NCBI GenBank assembly: GCA_014382645.1
Contig: JACNJI010000131.1
Coordinates: forward strand, 1 to 8,333
Direction of reading: 5' to 3'
Length of the DNA: 8,333 bases
From: Verrucomicrobiota bacterium
GTDB taxonomy: Bacteria; Verrucomicrobiota; Verrucomicrobiia; Opitutales; Seribacteraceae
The translations under genes and the position numbers were made by a program. Below are positions 1-7,570 of the stretch, one piece after another. Each line of letters begins with the position of its first letter. The first letter of the stretch is position 1. The notes under the pieces were generated by a model that made no database searches, was not told the DNA's origin, and saw only the letters and a list, made by a program, of their open reading frames with translations.

Positions 1-1307
1 CTGAAACCGCCTGGGGGTTAGATCGTAGTTCATCGGGAGAGAAACCGACGCCTCCCGGCGCCATTTTCAAATTGAAAAAATTAAGGAAGCCCGGCGGCAC
101 GATTACCGCCTCTCTCGCGAATGACTTGGTTTTGTACTTCGATGGTGAACCTAAGGTGCCATCGGTCACTTTAAGTCTCGCCCAACCTCTTTTGCGTGGA
201 GCTGGATCGGATATTGCCGCGGAAGTGCTTACGCAGGCGGAGCGTGAAGTGGTGTACGAGATTCGTGATTTCAGCCATTTCCAGAAGGAGTTCGTCCTCG
301 AAGTGGTGAATGATTATCTCGACCTTTTGCAGCTAGGGGAAAGCATGCAGTTGTCCTACGGCAACTATACGAACCGCATTGTTTTTCGTAAGGAAATCGA
401 CGCTCGAGTGGAAGCGGGGCTGAGTGCTGAATTTGAGTCCAAGCAAGCAAAACAGAGTGAATACAGTTCCAAGCTTTCCTATATCGGGACGACGAATGCT
501 TACCAAAACGCTCTTGATGAATTAAAGAGGAAAGTATCTCTGCCTCTAGGCACGAAGGTCACATTGGATTTCAAGGTGTTGAAGGACCTTAACGATATGG
601 GTCTTCCGAAAGTACCATTCAGTGAATCGGTCGGGTATCGTCTAGCCATTGCCAATCGATTAGACCTTATGAACGTGATTGATCGCTTTGAGGATTCCAA
701 GCGAAAGGTGAAGGTTGCTAGTCAAGATTTGCTGCCCAGCCTCTCAATTGTCGCCGACGCTGCAATGAAGGACCGGTTTTACTCGTCCTTTCAGTCTGAG
801 GAATATACGGCGAAGGCAGGCTTGAAACTAAACTTGCCACTGGATCAACTTGCCGAGCGAAATGCGTATCGCTCAAGTCTGATTGCCTTTGAGCGGCAAT
901 TGAGGACTCTGGCCACTGAGCTAGACAAGTTGCTTGATGGAGTGCGTTCGGACATTAGAAACTTGGGGCGTCAGCGTCAAAACTACTTTACCCAACAGGA
1001 GGCTAGAAAGAATGCGGAGGAAAATCTCGAGGCGACGCGTCAACGCTTGCGCCTGGGTTTCCCCGGAGTTCGCACGCGAGACATCATCACTGCTCAGGAC
1101 GCTCTTCTACATGCGCAACTTTCAGTATCTCGAGCGAACTTGGACTACCATAAAACTCACTTGAAACTGTTGAAGGATGGTGGTATTTTAGATACTACTC
1201 AAGATGAGTTCTGGTTAAAGGAATTCAATTTGCCCGGTGGAGAACCGGCGGTGCCTGATCAGCCATTGGATGCCGTAGTCCCCCCTGAGCAAATACTTGG
1301 AAAATAA
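1..1307 (+). CDS. TolC-family outer-membrane efflux channel (5' partial)
   Basis: Likely the outer-membrane exit duct of a tripartite exporter, a trimeric beta-barrel with a long periplasmic alpha-tunnel. The frame is open from base 3 to the TAA at 1305-1307, giving 434 visible residues. A TTG at 72 is the first possible start inside the window, but the homology-like sequence continues upstream of it, so I treat the gene as truncated by the window edge; the signal peptide would lie outside. Family signs are the motif SLAQPLLRGAG (visible residues 58-68) followed by a long amphipathic helix, and a second-repeat signature NRLDLM (218-223) followed by a helix and then LLPSLSIV. A second beta-strand/helix unit begins near residue 272 (AGLKLNLPLDQLAER). 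The C-terminus is a short Pro-rich tail. The gene ends 2 bases before the adaptor, which implies co-transcription and translational coupling. The OEP family is clear; the substrate is not. Confidence 0.9.
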   Translation, partial: ETAWGLDRSSSGEKPTPPGAIFKLKKLRKPGGTITASLANDLVLYFDGEPKVPSVTLSLAQPLLRGAGSDIAAEVLTQAEREVVYEIRDFSHFQKEFVLEVVNDYLDLLQLGESMQLSYGNYTNRIVFRKEIDARVEAGLSAEFESKQAKQSEYSSKLSYIGTTNAYQNALDELKRKVSLPLGTKVTLDFKVLKDLNDMGLPKVPFSESVGYRLAIANRLDLMNVIDRFEDSKRKVKVASQDLLPSLSIVADAAMKDRFYSSFQSEEYTAKAGLKLNLPLDQLAERNAYRSSLIAFERQLRTLATELDKLLDGVRSDIRNLGRQRQNYFTQQEARKNAEENLEATRQRLRLGFPGVRTRDIITAQDALLHAQLSVSRANLDYHKTHLKLLKDGGILDTTQDEFWLKEFNLPGGEPAVPDQPLDAVVPPEQILGK

Positions 1308-1309
1308 TT

Positions 1310-3133
1310 ATGATTGAAAAACGCAAAGTCGCTTCAAGCCTAAGAACAGAAGGTTTTATCTCTCGCAAATTCTTGATGCCATTGATTGCCTTGGCCATCG
1401 TTTCCGTTGGTGCTCTTTGGATTGCTAGCCTTCTCAATGACGAGGAGGAAAAGGTACTGCAGGAAAAATATTATACGGCCAAGAAGGCTGATTTTCTCGT
1501 TACCGTGAAGTTGACCGGCACCCTTGTTGCCACCGACGTCGTGACCCTCAAGTCCGAACTGGAGGGAGAAACCACCATCCAGTCGATCGTCGACGAAGGC
1601 ACTGAGGTGAAGGGTAATACAATATACGAGACCAAGGCTGGAGATACAATTAAGTCCATTGCCGATAAGCAGAAAAAGAATTCTCTTTCCATCCAACTCC
1701 TCAATAAAGAGTTAGACCTTGACTGGGGCGATTTGCCTGTGGGGCAAGAAATCGAGATCCCGGGCGATCTCTTGGTGGAACTGGATCCACTTCGTTTACG
1801 TGAACGAATTAACACCCAAGACATTGCCGTCCAGAGGGCGGAAAACACCCTCAACAGGGCTAAGGGCGACCTAGCCACTTTGACGCTCTCCACTGCCTTG
1901 GCCATGAAGGTGGCGGAGAACTCTCTTCAAAATGCCGAAATGGATCAAGAGAAGACTCAAAATAGTACCGTAAAAAACTATGTTCAGAATCTCGAGGGGA
2001 TGATAGCCAACTTTGAAAAGGACGTGACCTTGGCCGAAAAAAATCTCAAAGCCTACACCAAGCTCAAGGAACTTGGATTCGTGTCTGAAGTAGAGGTGTT
2101 GAGGGAGGAGTCATCCAAGGCCAAGACCCTCCACAACATAGAGATGGCCAAGGTCGACTTGGATGCCTACAGGAAATATGATCGGGTCTCCCTGCTTAGT
2201 TTGAAGCAATTGGCAGTGGATGAGGCCAGCGTGAACATTGAGAAGACCAAGGTGAAGAACAAGGCGGATCTCAGCGACGCCAACTCCACCGTCTATACCT
2301 CCGAGAAAACACTCGAACTTGAAAAAGAGAAACTCGATGATCTGCGTGAACAAATGGCTAATACCAAGATCTATGCTCCCCAGTCAGGCACAGTGGTTTA
2401 TTGGTCCGAACACAGGTACGGTAGAGGAGAGCCCATAATAAATGGCGCCCAAGTGCATCGTGGAAGAAACCTCATCAAACTCCCCAAGAGCAAGTCCTTG
2501 AAGGTCGAGATCAGTGTTCCCCAGGCCAAGCGCTCCCAGCTGAAGAAAGACATGAGAGCTTGGGTGCAGGTGGAGGATATTACTTTGCCCGGAACCCTTT
2601 CCCTGTTGGGCACAAACGTGGACAACAATCAGCGCGGACATTCCGACAAGTCCTACTTCAAGGGGGAGATTGCTCTTGATGAGTCGAATGGCTTACCGTC
2701 CGACGTGGCCGAGGGAATGAAGGTTACGGTAGAGATTCAAGTAATCAACTTGGTGGGGGAAAACCAACGTGTGCGCGTACCGAACCAATGCGTGACCACT
2801 CGCATGATAACCGAAGATCATTCGCAGAGAGGTTGCTGGGTCCTCGATCCCAAGACCGAGAAGCATGTATGGCGACCGATCACCATTGAGTACAGCGATG
2901 AGACTTTCATCGCGATAAAAGAGGAGTCCGACCCCGATCTTGGTTTACGCGAAGGCGAACTCGTACACCTTTCCCCGCTTTCCGAGGCCAAGAACCTGAA
3001 CCTCGAGGAGGGTGTTGTGAACAAGGGAGTACTGGATTTGAAGAAAAACATCTCTACGCCTGAAAAAGAGAAGTCGGCTTCTTCCGACAAGCGGAACGAT
3101 AAGGAGAAAGATTCAGTTACGGGGGGAGTCTGA
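1310..3133 (+). CDS. HlyD/MacA-type periplasmic adaptor with an inserted LysM-like module
   Basis: Membrane-fusion protein expected to bridge the inner-membrane ABC transporter and the TolC-like channel. It has 607 residues, far longer than E. coli MacA (about 370). In order: a short basic cytoplasmic N-terminus; one membrane anchor at about residues 21-42; the first lipoyl half-motif at about 60-102, ending in GTEV; a LysM-like insertion at about 104-151; the rest of the lipoyl half-motif, GDLLVELD, at 152-159; a long Lys/Glu/Ala-rich coiled-coil hairpin at about 160-350 with its likely tip near 251-262 (LKELGFVSEVEV); the second lipoyl half at about 351-365 (TKIYAPQSGTVVYW); beta-barrel and membrane-proximal domains at about 395-560; and a charged low-complexity tail from about 578. 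The only two cysteines are C494 and C509. The ATG at 1310 lies 2 bases after the upstream stop, with only a weak purine-rich stretch as ribosome-binding site. The adaptor assignment is secure. The LysM assignment comes from motif reading only. Confidence 0.92.
   Translation: MIEKRKVASSLRTEGFISRKFLMPLIALAIVSVGALWIASLLNDEEEKVLQEKYYTAKKADFLVTVKLTGTLVATDVVTLKSELEGETTIQSIVDEGTEVKGNTIYETKAGDTIKSIADKQKKNSLSIQLLNKELDLDWGDLPVGQEIEIPGDLLVELDPLRLRERINTQDIAVQRAENTLNRAKGDLATLTLSTALAMKVAENSLQNAEMDQEKTQNSTVKNYVQNLEGMIANFEKDVTLAEKNLKAYTKLKELGFVSEVEVLREESSKAKTLHNIEMAKVDLDAYRKYDRVSLLSLKQLAVDEASVNIEKTKVKNKADLSDANSTVYTSEKTLELEKEKLDDLREQMANTKIYAPQSGTVVYWSEHRYGRGEPIINGAQVHRGRNLIKLPKSKSLKVEISVPQAKRSQLKKDMRAWVQVEDITLPGTLSLLGTNVDNNQRGHSDKSYFKGEIALDESNGLPSDVAEGMKVTVEIQVINLVGENQRVRVPNQCVTTRMITEDHSQRGCWVLDPKTEKHVWRPITIEYSDETFIAIKEESDPDLGLREGELVHLSPLSEAKNLNLEEGVVNKGVLDLKKNISTPEKEKSASSDKRNDKEKDSVTGGV
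1619..1762 (+). other. LysM-like domain nested in the adaptor's lipoyl domain
   Basis: This covers adaptor residues about 104-151. The segment follows the LysM pattern: a Tyr-x-x-Lys-x-Gly-Asp-Thr opening (YETKAGDT, 106-113), an Ile-Ala helix (IKSIADK, 114-120), a Leu-Asn in the second helix (131-132), and a closing Leu-x-Val-Gly-Gln-x-Ile-x-Ile-Pro (142-151). LysM modules bind N-acetylglucosamine-containing glycans, mainly peptidoglycan. On both sides lie the two parts of what is normally one continuous lipoyl motif (GTEV, then GDLLVELD). This indicates an insertion into a loop rather than an added terminal domain. Peptidoglycan binding is inferred; the fold might serve only a structural role. 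Confidence 0.7.
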
Positions 3134-3197
3134 GTCAGGCTCGGCACAGAGTCCGAACTTTGTATCTTTTTGTTAGATCCCGTTGATTGAGACTGCA

Positions 3198-3917
3198 ATG
3201 GCTTCGCCTGACATCATCGAGCTTCGCGATCTCGGCAAGGTGTACGATCTGGGAGCCGTTCAAGTTTCTGCCTTGCGCGGCCTTAACTTTGTGATCGAGG
3301 AAGGAAGTTACACGGCGATCATGGGACCTTCTGGTTCCGGAAAGTCCACTCTCCTCAATATTCTTGGCTGTCTCGACCGACCGACTTCGGGAGCTTATCT
3401 TCTTGGTGGGGATGATGTGGCGGGAATGTCCGACAAGGAACTTTCCCGAATCCGTGGAACCCGCATCGGATTCATTTTTCAGTCCTACAATCTCATTGAG
3501 CAGCTCGATGTGGTGGAGAATGTTCACCTACCGCTCTTTTACCAAGGAAAGGATATCAAGGATTGCTATGACCATTGTGCTAAATTGGCTAAGAAAGTTG
3601 GCTTGGGTGATCGATTGGATCATCGCCCGATGCAGCTTTCGGGAGGCCAGCAACAACGAGTAGCAGTGGCTCGCGCCTTGGTCAACGAACCTCTCATGTT
3701 GTTGGCCGACGAACCCACGGGAAACCTCGATTCCTCTACCGAGAAGGAAATACTGGATGTCTTGGACGAGCTTCACCACGAGGGACGCACATTGGTCGTG
3801 GTTACACATGACGATGCTGTCGCGGGGCGAGCACAGCGAGTGATTCGGCTGAAGGATGGCTTGATCGATCAGGATCTTCGCCAAGTGCCAACCGTCGACC
3901 GAACCCCAAGCGAGTAG
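3198..3917 (+). CDS. ABC transporter ATP-binding protein, LolD/MacB type
   Basis: Cytoplasmic ATPase that powers the two permeases encoded downstream. From the ATG at 3198 it has 239 residues, normal for LolD-like stand-alone subunits. All nucleotide-binding motifs are intact: Walker [10 protein letters not shown] (43-51), Q-loop FIFQ with Gln95, signature LSGGQ (147-151), Walker B LLADEP (168-173) with catalytic Glu172, D-loop NLD, and switch His204 in VVVTHD. A TTG at 3183 would add five residues (MIETA). I prefer the ATG because the family typically begins just before the I-x-L-x-x-L-x-K-x-Y strand; neither start has a strong ribosome-binding site. The 64-base gap after the adaptor is the longest in the operon. 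It holds a T-rich run at 3167-3171 but no good hairpin. The gene ends 3 bases before the first permease. Functional ATPase: very likely. Substrate: unknown. Confidence 0.95.
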   Translation: MASPDIIELRDLGKVYDLGAVQVSALRGLNFVIEEGSYTAIMGPSGSGKSTLLNILGCLDRPTSGAYLLGGDDVAGMSDKELSRIRGTRIGFIFQSYNLIEQLDVVENVHLPLFYQGKDIKDCYDHCAKLAKKVGLGDRLDHRPMQLSGGQQQRVAVARALVNEPLMLLADEPTGNLDSSTEKEILDVLDELHHEGRTLVVVTHDDAVAGRAQRVIRLKDGLIDQDLRQVPTVDRTPSE

Positions 3918-3920
3918 GCC

Positions 3921-5222
3921 ATGCGCGGGTCTTCTTTCCTTCGTGTCGGCCAAGCGGGCTTTAAGAGTCTGAGACTGCACAAGTTGCGAAGTATGCTCAC
4001 CATGCTTGGCATGATTATCGGGGTTTGGGCCGTTATCACTTTGGTCGCGATTGGCGAGGGGGCTAGTTATGACGCACAGGAAGCCATCAAGGCTTTAGGG
4101 GCCAACAACATCATTATTCGCAGCATGAAGCCGATGGAGGATAAAGTTCAAATTCAAGGCGAAATGCAATGGGTGTCGCATTACGGACTGACCAACGCAG
4201 ATGCCGCCCGCATCCTCAAGACGGTACCTGGGGTAAAGAGAGTGTTGCCCATCTTAATCCACCGCAAGAACGTGTTGCATGGTAAACGTAACGTGGATTG
4301 CCGCTTGGTGGGAACCTATCCCCATTATCCCTCCTTTACCCAATCTCGGATCGTCGCAGGGCAATTTGTGAATGAGATTGAAGAGGCTCGCCGAGAAAAC
4401 TCATGCGTGCTCTCTCACGATTTGGCCAAAAAGTTGTTTGCCGGCGAAAATCCGCTGATGGAAACCGTAACGGTTCGCGGTTTTGAATCTTGGCAAGTTT
4501 TCAGAGTGAAAGGAATTTTGGAGGAACGAACCGACCTCGAGAAATTACCCAAAAATTCAAATGTCATGGGCAAGACGCTTTCCTCAAACGTTTACATTCC
4601 GCTTTCCACTTTCAAGTCGCTCTATGGGGTCAAGAACATCGACCTCAGCGTGGGCAGTGTTTCCTCCGAGGTAGTGCATCTGACTGAAATTCGTGTGGAG
4701 TTTGGAAGCGTGGAGGAAGTGATTCCGGCTATGGACTTGATCAAGGATGCCCTCGATAATGGTCGCAACGGAAAAGTGGATTACGAAATTCAGGTACCGA
4801 TTAACGAACTGAACACCCTTCGAGCTCAAAAGGCCCGCGATACTCGCCTGCTGATGTATATTGCATGCATATCGCTTCTGGTCGGCGGGATCGGCATCAT
4901 GAACATCATGCTCGCCACAGTGACCGAACGGACGCGAGAGATTGGCGTGCGACGTGCCCTCGGCGCCACTCGGGGAGACATCACCCTCCAGTTTCTTGTT
5001 GAAACTCTCATCCTTTGCTTGATCGGTGGTGGAATCGGGGTAGTCGGAGGGTGGTTGTTCGCCACTTTCCGTCACAACATTATGCACACCACAACTATCG
5101 TGACCGAATGGTCGGTTATTCTGGCTTTCGGCCTATCCGTTTCCGTTGGTTTGGTGTTCGGCATTTATCCGGCTCGAAGGGCAGCCCGCCTGGATCCTAT
5201 AGAAGCCCTTAGGCACGCATAG
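3921..5222 (+). CDS. MacB/FtsX-family ABC permease, first paralogue
   Basis: Inner-membrane subunit of the exporter, 433 residues, with the MacB periplasmic core plus FtsX domain layout but no fused ATPase. The predicted topology is TM1 at about 26-46 (after FKSLRLHKLRS), a large periplasmic domain at about 47-310, TM2 at about 312-334, a cytoplasmic coupling segment ERTREIGVRRALGATRGDI (336-354), TM3 at about 361-386 and TM4 at about 397-417, ending in the typical YPARRAARLDPIEALR. This four-helix type works by mechanotransmission: ATP hydrolysis moves the periplasmic domain instead of opening a membrane channel. The periplasmic part has just two cysteines, C127 and C162, whose positions are matched in the second permease. 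The ATG at 3921 is 3 bases after the ATPase stop, and the stop is 4 bases before the next permease. The protein probably pairs with the product of that gene. Confidence 0.94.
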   Translation: MRGSSFLRVGQAGFKSLRLHKLRSMLTMLGMIIGVWAVITLVAIGEGASYDAQEAIKALGANNIIIRSMKPMEDKVQIQGEMQWVSHYGLTNADAARILKTVPGVKRVLPILIHRKNVLHGKRNVDCRLVGTYPHYPSFTQSRIVAGQFVNEIEEARRENSCVLSHDLAKKLFAGENPLMETVTVRGFESWQVFRVKGILEERTDLEKLPKNSNVMGKTLSSNVYIPLSTFKSLYGVKNIDLSVGSVSSEVVHLTEIRVEFGSVEEVIPAMDLIKDALDNGRNGKVDYEIQVPINELNTLRAQKARDTRLLMYIACISLLVGGIGIMNIMLATVTERTREIGVRRALGATRGDITLQFLVETLILCLIGGGIGVVGGWLFATFRHNIMHTTTIVTEWSVILAFGLSVSVGLVFGIYPARRAARLDPIEALRHA

Positions 5223-5226
5223 AGTA

Positions 5227-6540
5227 ATGCACGGGGTTTTCTTCATTCGCATCATACAGGTCGGATTCAAAAGTCTGCGGCTGCACAAGCTTCGTAGCAT
5301 GCTCACCATGCTTGGAATGATTATCGGCGTCTGGGCGGTAATCACGCTCGTGGCGATCGGTGAAGGCGCTAGTCATGATGCCCAAGAAGCGATCAAGAGC
5401 TTGGGGGCAAAAAACGTCATCATCCGTAGCATTAAACCGCCTTCGATGCGGACCCAAATGCATGGCAACTGGGAGAGCTTTTTTCGGCGATGGATGGCGG
5501 TTTACGGGTTGAAACGTCAAGATGCCGTTCAAATCAAGAAAACGGTGCCGGGCGTTAAGCGAGTACTTCCCATGCTAACCAAACGAATGAACGCAGTTCA
5601 TGGTGTGCGCGAAGTTGACTGCCAGCTTATCGGTACTTTTCCATACTATCCCGAATTTACCCAGGCCGAGATGGTTGTTGGGCAGTTTCTCAACGAGGAG
5701 GAGGAAAACAGCAAGGTTTCCTCCTGCGTCATTTCCTTGCCGTTGGCTGAACGATTGTTTGCCGGGCACAATCCCTTGTTGGAAAAGATTGTCGTGCGCG
5801 GTTACGAGTCCTCTCAAGTTTTTCAGGTAAAGGGTGTGCTCCAAGAACGGGTGGACGCCGAAAAATTGCCTCAACTAGCCGATTCCCTTGGGCGAACCAT
5901 TACTGCCAACGTATATGTTCCGCTTTCCACCTTCAATGCCCTGTATGGCGTCAAAAACGTTGATCGAAGTGTAGGCAATCTGAAGCTGGAAGCCGTGGAA
6001 CTCACGGAAATTCGGGTAGAGTTCGAAAGCGTCGAACAGGTATTGTCCTCTCTCCCGTTGATCCACGAGGCGCTCCGTGCCGGTAGAGATGAACGCGACT
6101 TTGAAATCGTGGTGCCCATTCGGGAGCTGAATGCTTTGCAAAAACAAAAGGCCCGCGACACTCGTATGCTTCTTTACATTGCGTGCATCTCATTACTCGT
6201 CGGCGGAATAGGGATTATGAACATTATGCTGGCCACGGTGACTGAGCGAACCCGCGAGATCGGTGTTCGTCGTGCTCTCGGCGCCACCCGTAGAGACATT
6301 ACCATACAATTCCTCGTGGAAACGCTCATGCTCTGCCTGTTCGGTGGTTGCGTCGGGGTGGTCGGGGGCTGGTTGTTTGCCGCCTTTAGGCATAATATCC
6401 TGGAGACTACCACGATCGTGACCGAATGGTCGGTCATTCTGGCTTTCGGATTGTCGGTTACCGTCGGGTTGATCTTTGGCTTGTATCCTGCCCGCCGGGC
6501 CGCCCTTCTCGACCCTATTGAGGCTCTCCGTCACTCCTGA
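5227..6540 (+). CDS. MacB/FtsX-family ABC permease, second paralogue
   Basis: Second inner-membrane permease, 437 residues, with the same order of parts: TM1 at about 26-46, a periplasmic domain at about 47-314, TM2 at about 316-338, the coupling segment ERTREIGVRRALGATRRDI (340-358), TM3 at about 365-390 and TM4 at about 401-421. It is plainly a duplicate of the gene before it. By hand count about 115 of the last 133 residues match, and the TM1 region differs at only a few positions. The periplasmic domain is much more divergent and carries a loop about five residues longer after residue 71 (WESFFRRWM region). C132 and C167 match C127 and C162 of the first permease. Codons in the conserved parts differ at many silent sites, so the duplication is not recent. 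The likely role is one half of a heterodimer, as with LolC/LolE. Two alternative homodimers sharing one ATPase remain possible. Confidence 0.94.
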   Translation: MHGVFFIRIIQVGFKSLRLHKLRSMLTMLGMIIGVWAVITLVAIGEGASHDAQEAIKSLGAKNVIIRSIKPPSMRTQMHGNWESFFRRWMAVYGLKRQDAVQIKKTVPGVKRVLPMLTKRMNAVHGVREVDCQLIGTFPYYPEFTQAEMVVGQFLNEEEENSKVSSCVISLPLAERLFAGHNPLLEKIVVRGYESSQVFQVKGVLQERVDAEKLPQLADSLGRTITANVYVPLSTFNALYGVKNVDRSVGNLKLEAVELTEIRVEFESVEQVLSSLPLIHEALRAGRDERDFEIVVPIRELNALQKQKARDTRMLLYIACISLLVGGIGIMNIMLATVTERTREIGVRRALGATRRDITIQFLVETLMLCLFGGCVGVVGGWLFAAFRHNILETTTIVTEWSVILAFGLSVTVGLIFGLYPARRAALLDPIEALRHS

Positions 6541-6579
6541 TTACATCCTTCTTCCCGGATGGAAGATAACAGAGAGTAA

Positions 6580-7566
6580 TTAGGATTGTTTGTCCGAAAG
6601 GCGTACGGCAAGTTTGACTGCCTCGAACAAACTGTTCGGGTTGGCAATGCCTTTTCCTGCGATATCCAAGGCAGTGCCGTGGTCGACGGAGGTGCGGATG
6701 ATAGGGAGTCCGAGCGTGATGTTGACGGCATTGTCAAAAGCCAAAGCTTTCAATGGGATGTGACCTTGATCATGGTACATGCAGACCACGCAGTCGAATT
6801 CCTTGCGTCGTTGAGGAAGGAATGCAGTATCCGGTGGAAGGGGACCGGTAATGTCGATACCACTTGCGCGTGCTATATCCAATGCGGGGCTTATAATTAC
6901 TTCTTCCTCGCGGTTGCCGAAAAGACCGTTCTCGCCGGCGTGTGGGTTGAGACCGCAACAAAGGAGTCGGGGTTTCTTGCCGCGAATACGTTGCATGGCC
7001 TCCTCGCAAAGTTCAATGACCTCGAGGATACGCTTTTCCGTAAGCAGTGCGGGAACTTCTGCGTAACCAACGTGCGTGGTCACGAAAACGCAACGAATCT
7101 CTTCGGAGTACTGTAGCATGCAGGTTCGTTCGCTATCGGTGCGGTCGGCAAAGATTTCCGTGTGACCCGGGTAGGAGACACCAGCCATCTTGAGGGCTTC
7201 CTTGTTTAGGGGGCCGGTCGTGACCGCATTCACCTCACCGGCAAGCGCGCTGTCGATTGCCTCGGTAACGTATCGGTAACCTGCCCGACCCGTAGCGGCG
7301 TTAATGATTCCCGTCTCATATTCATCAGCTGAGATGACCCCAAGGTCCAGCACGCAGGGACCCTCGGCATCGTCGAGACTCTTGACTATACGGGCCGGTG
7401 GTTGAAGTCCGCATTCGTTTGCGGCCTTCTCCAGAACACAGGCATCTCCAAATACAATGGGTTCAAAAATGCCTCTGGTTGCAGGGTTGTTGAGGAGCTG
7501 GAGGCAAACCTCCGGACCGATCCCTGCTGGATCACCGGTAGTCACCGCTATGCGGGGTAGGGGCAT
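6580..7566 (-). CDS. pdxA: 4-hydroxythreonine-4-phosphate dehydrogenase
   Basis: Cytoplasmic enzyme that oxidises 4-phosphohydroxy-L-threonine with NAD(P). The product decarboxylates to 3-amino-2-oxopropyl phosphate, which PdxJ condenses with deoxyxylulose phosphate in vitamin B6 synthesis. From the ATG at 7566 it has 328 residues, normal for PdxA. It shows the N-terminal TTGDPAGIGPE (9-19), substrate His135 in YPGHTE, and the three expected metal-ligand histidines: His165 (TTHVG), His209 (NPHAGE) and His265 (MYHDQGH). The C-terminal GLPIIRTSVDHGTALDIAGKG is also present. The frame could start nine codons earlier at 7593, inside the aminotransferase gene. I prefer 7566 because the family starts right before the first strand (PRIAVTTGDP). 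The start is 4 bases after the upstream stop, suggesting one transcript with translational coupling. PdxA paralogues also act in sugar-acid catabolism, so a B6 role is likely but not proven; pdxJ is not in this window. Confidence 0.93.
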   Translation of the reverse strand: MPLPRIAVTTGDPAGIGPEVCLQLLNNPATRGIFEPIVFGDACVLEKAANECGLQPPARIVKSLDDAEGPCVLDLGVISADEYETGIINAATGRAGYRYVTEAIDSALAGEVNAVTTGPLNKEALKMAGVSYPGHTEIFADRTDSERTCMLQYSEEIRCVFVTTHVGYAEVPALLTEKRILEVIELCEEAMQRIRGKKPRLLCCGLNPHAGENGLFGNREEEVIISPALDIARASGIDITGPLPPDTAFLPQRRKEFDCVVCMYHDQGHIPLKALAFDNAVNITLGLPIIRTSVDHGTALDIAGKGIANPNSLFEAVKLAVRLSDKQS

Positions 7567-7570
7567 TTGT

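Larger units (their letters stand above)
3921..6540 (+). repeat. Tandem gene duplication of the permease (diverged direct repeat)
   Basis: The units 3921-5222 and 5227-6540 are diverged direct repeats of about 1.3 kb separated by 4 bases. Similarity is strongest over the first 70 codons and the last 133 codons and weaker in the middle. Short blocks are identical at the base level, for example a stretch around TM1 (about 3991-4011 against 5298-5318) and a block near the end (about 5101-5130 against 6418-6447), but most conserved codons carry third-position changes. Confidence 0.85.

Noticed and set aside
72..1307. TTG at base 72 as the true start of the channel gene
   Set aside because: The frame stays open to the window edge, and a channel protein starting here would lack a signal peptide and the N-terminal part of its first repeat; it is better read as an edge-truncated gene.
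1471..1905. 144-codon minus-strand reading frame opposite the adaptor gene
   Set aside because: It is Ser/Arg-rich shadow translation antisense to a well-supported coding region, with no domain or start signal.
3134..3197. Possible internal terminator or promoter in the 64-base gap between adaptor and ATPase, with TTTTT at 3167-3171
   Set aside because: The best hairpin before the T-run has only 4 bp (TCGG/CCGA, 8-base loop), and no convincing -35/-10 pair is visible.
6550..6566. Inverted repeat TCTTCC / GGAAGA with a 5-base loop between the convergent operons, a possible bidirectional terminator
   Set aside because: The stem is only 6 bp with few G-C pairs and there is no T-tract on either strand, so it is not supportable as an intrinsic terminator.
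6586..7116. 176-codon plus-strand reading frame opposite pdxA
   Set aside because: It is antisense to a gene with all catalytic motifs intact, and its translation shows no recognisable domain; it is a shadow frame.
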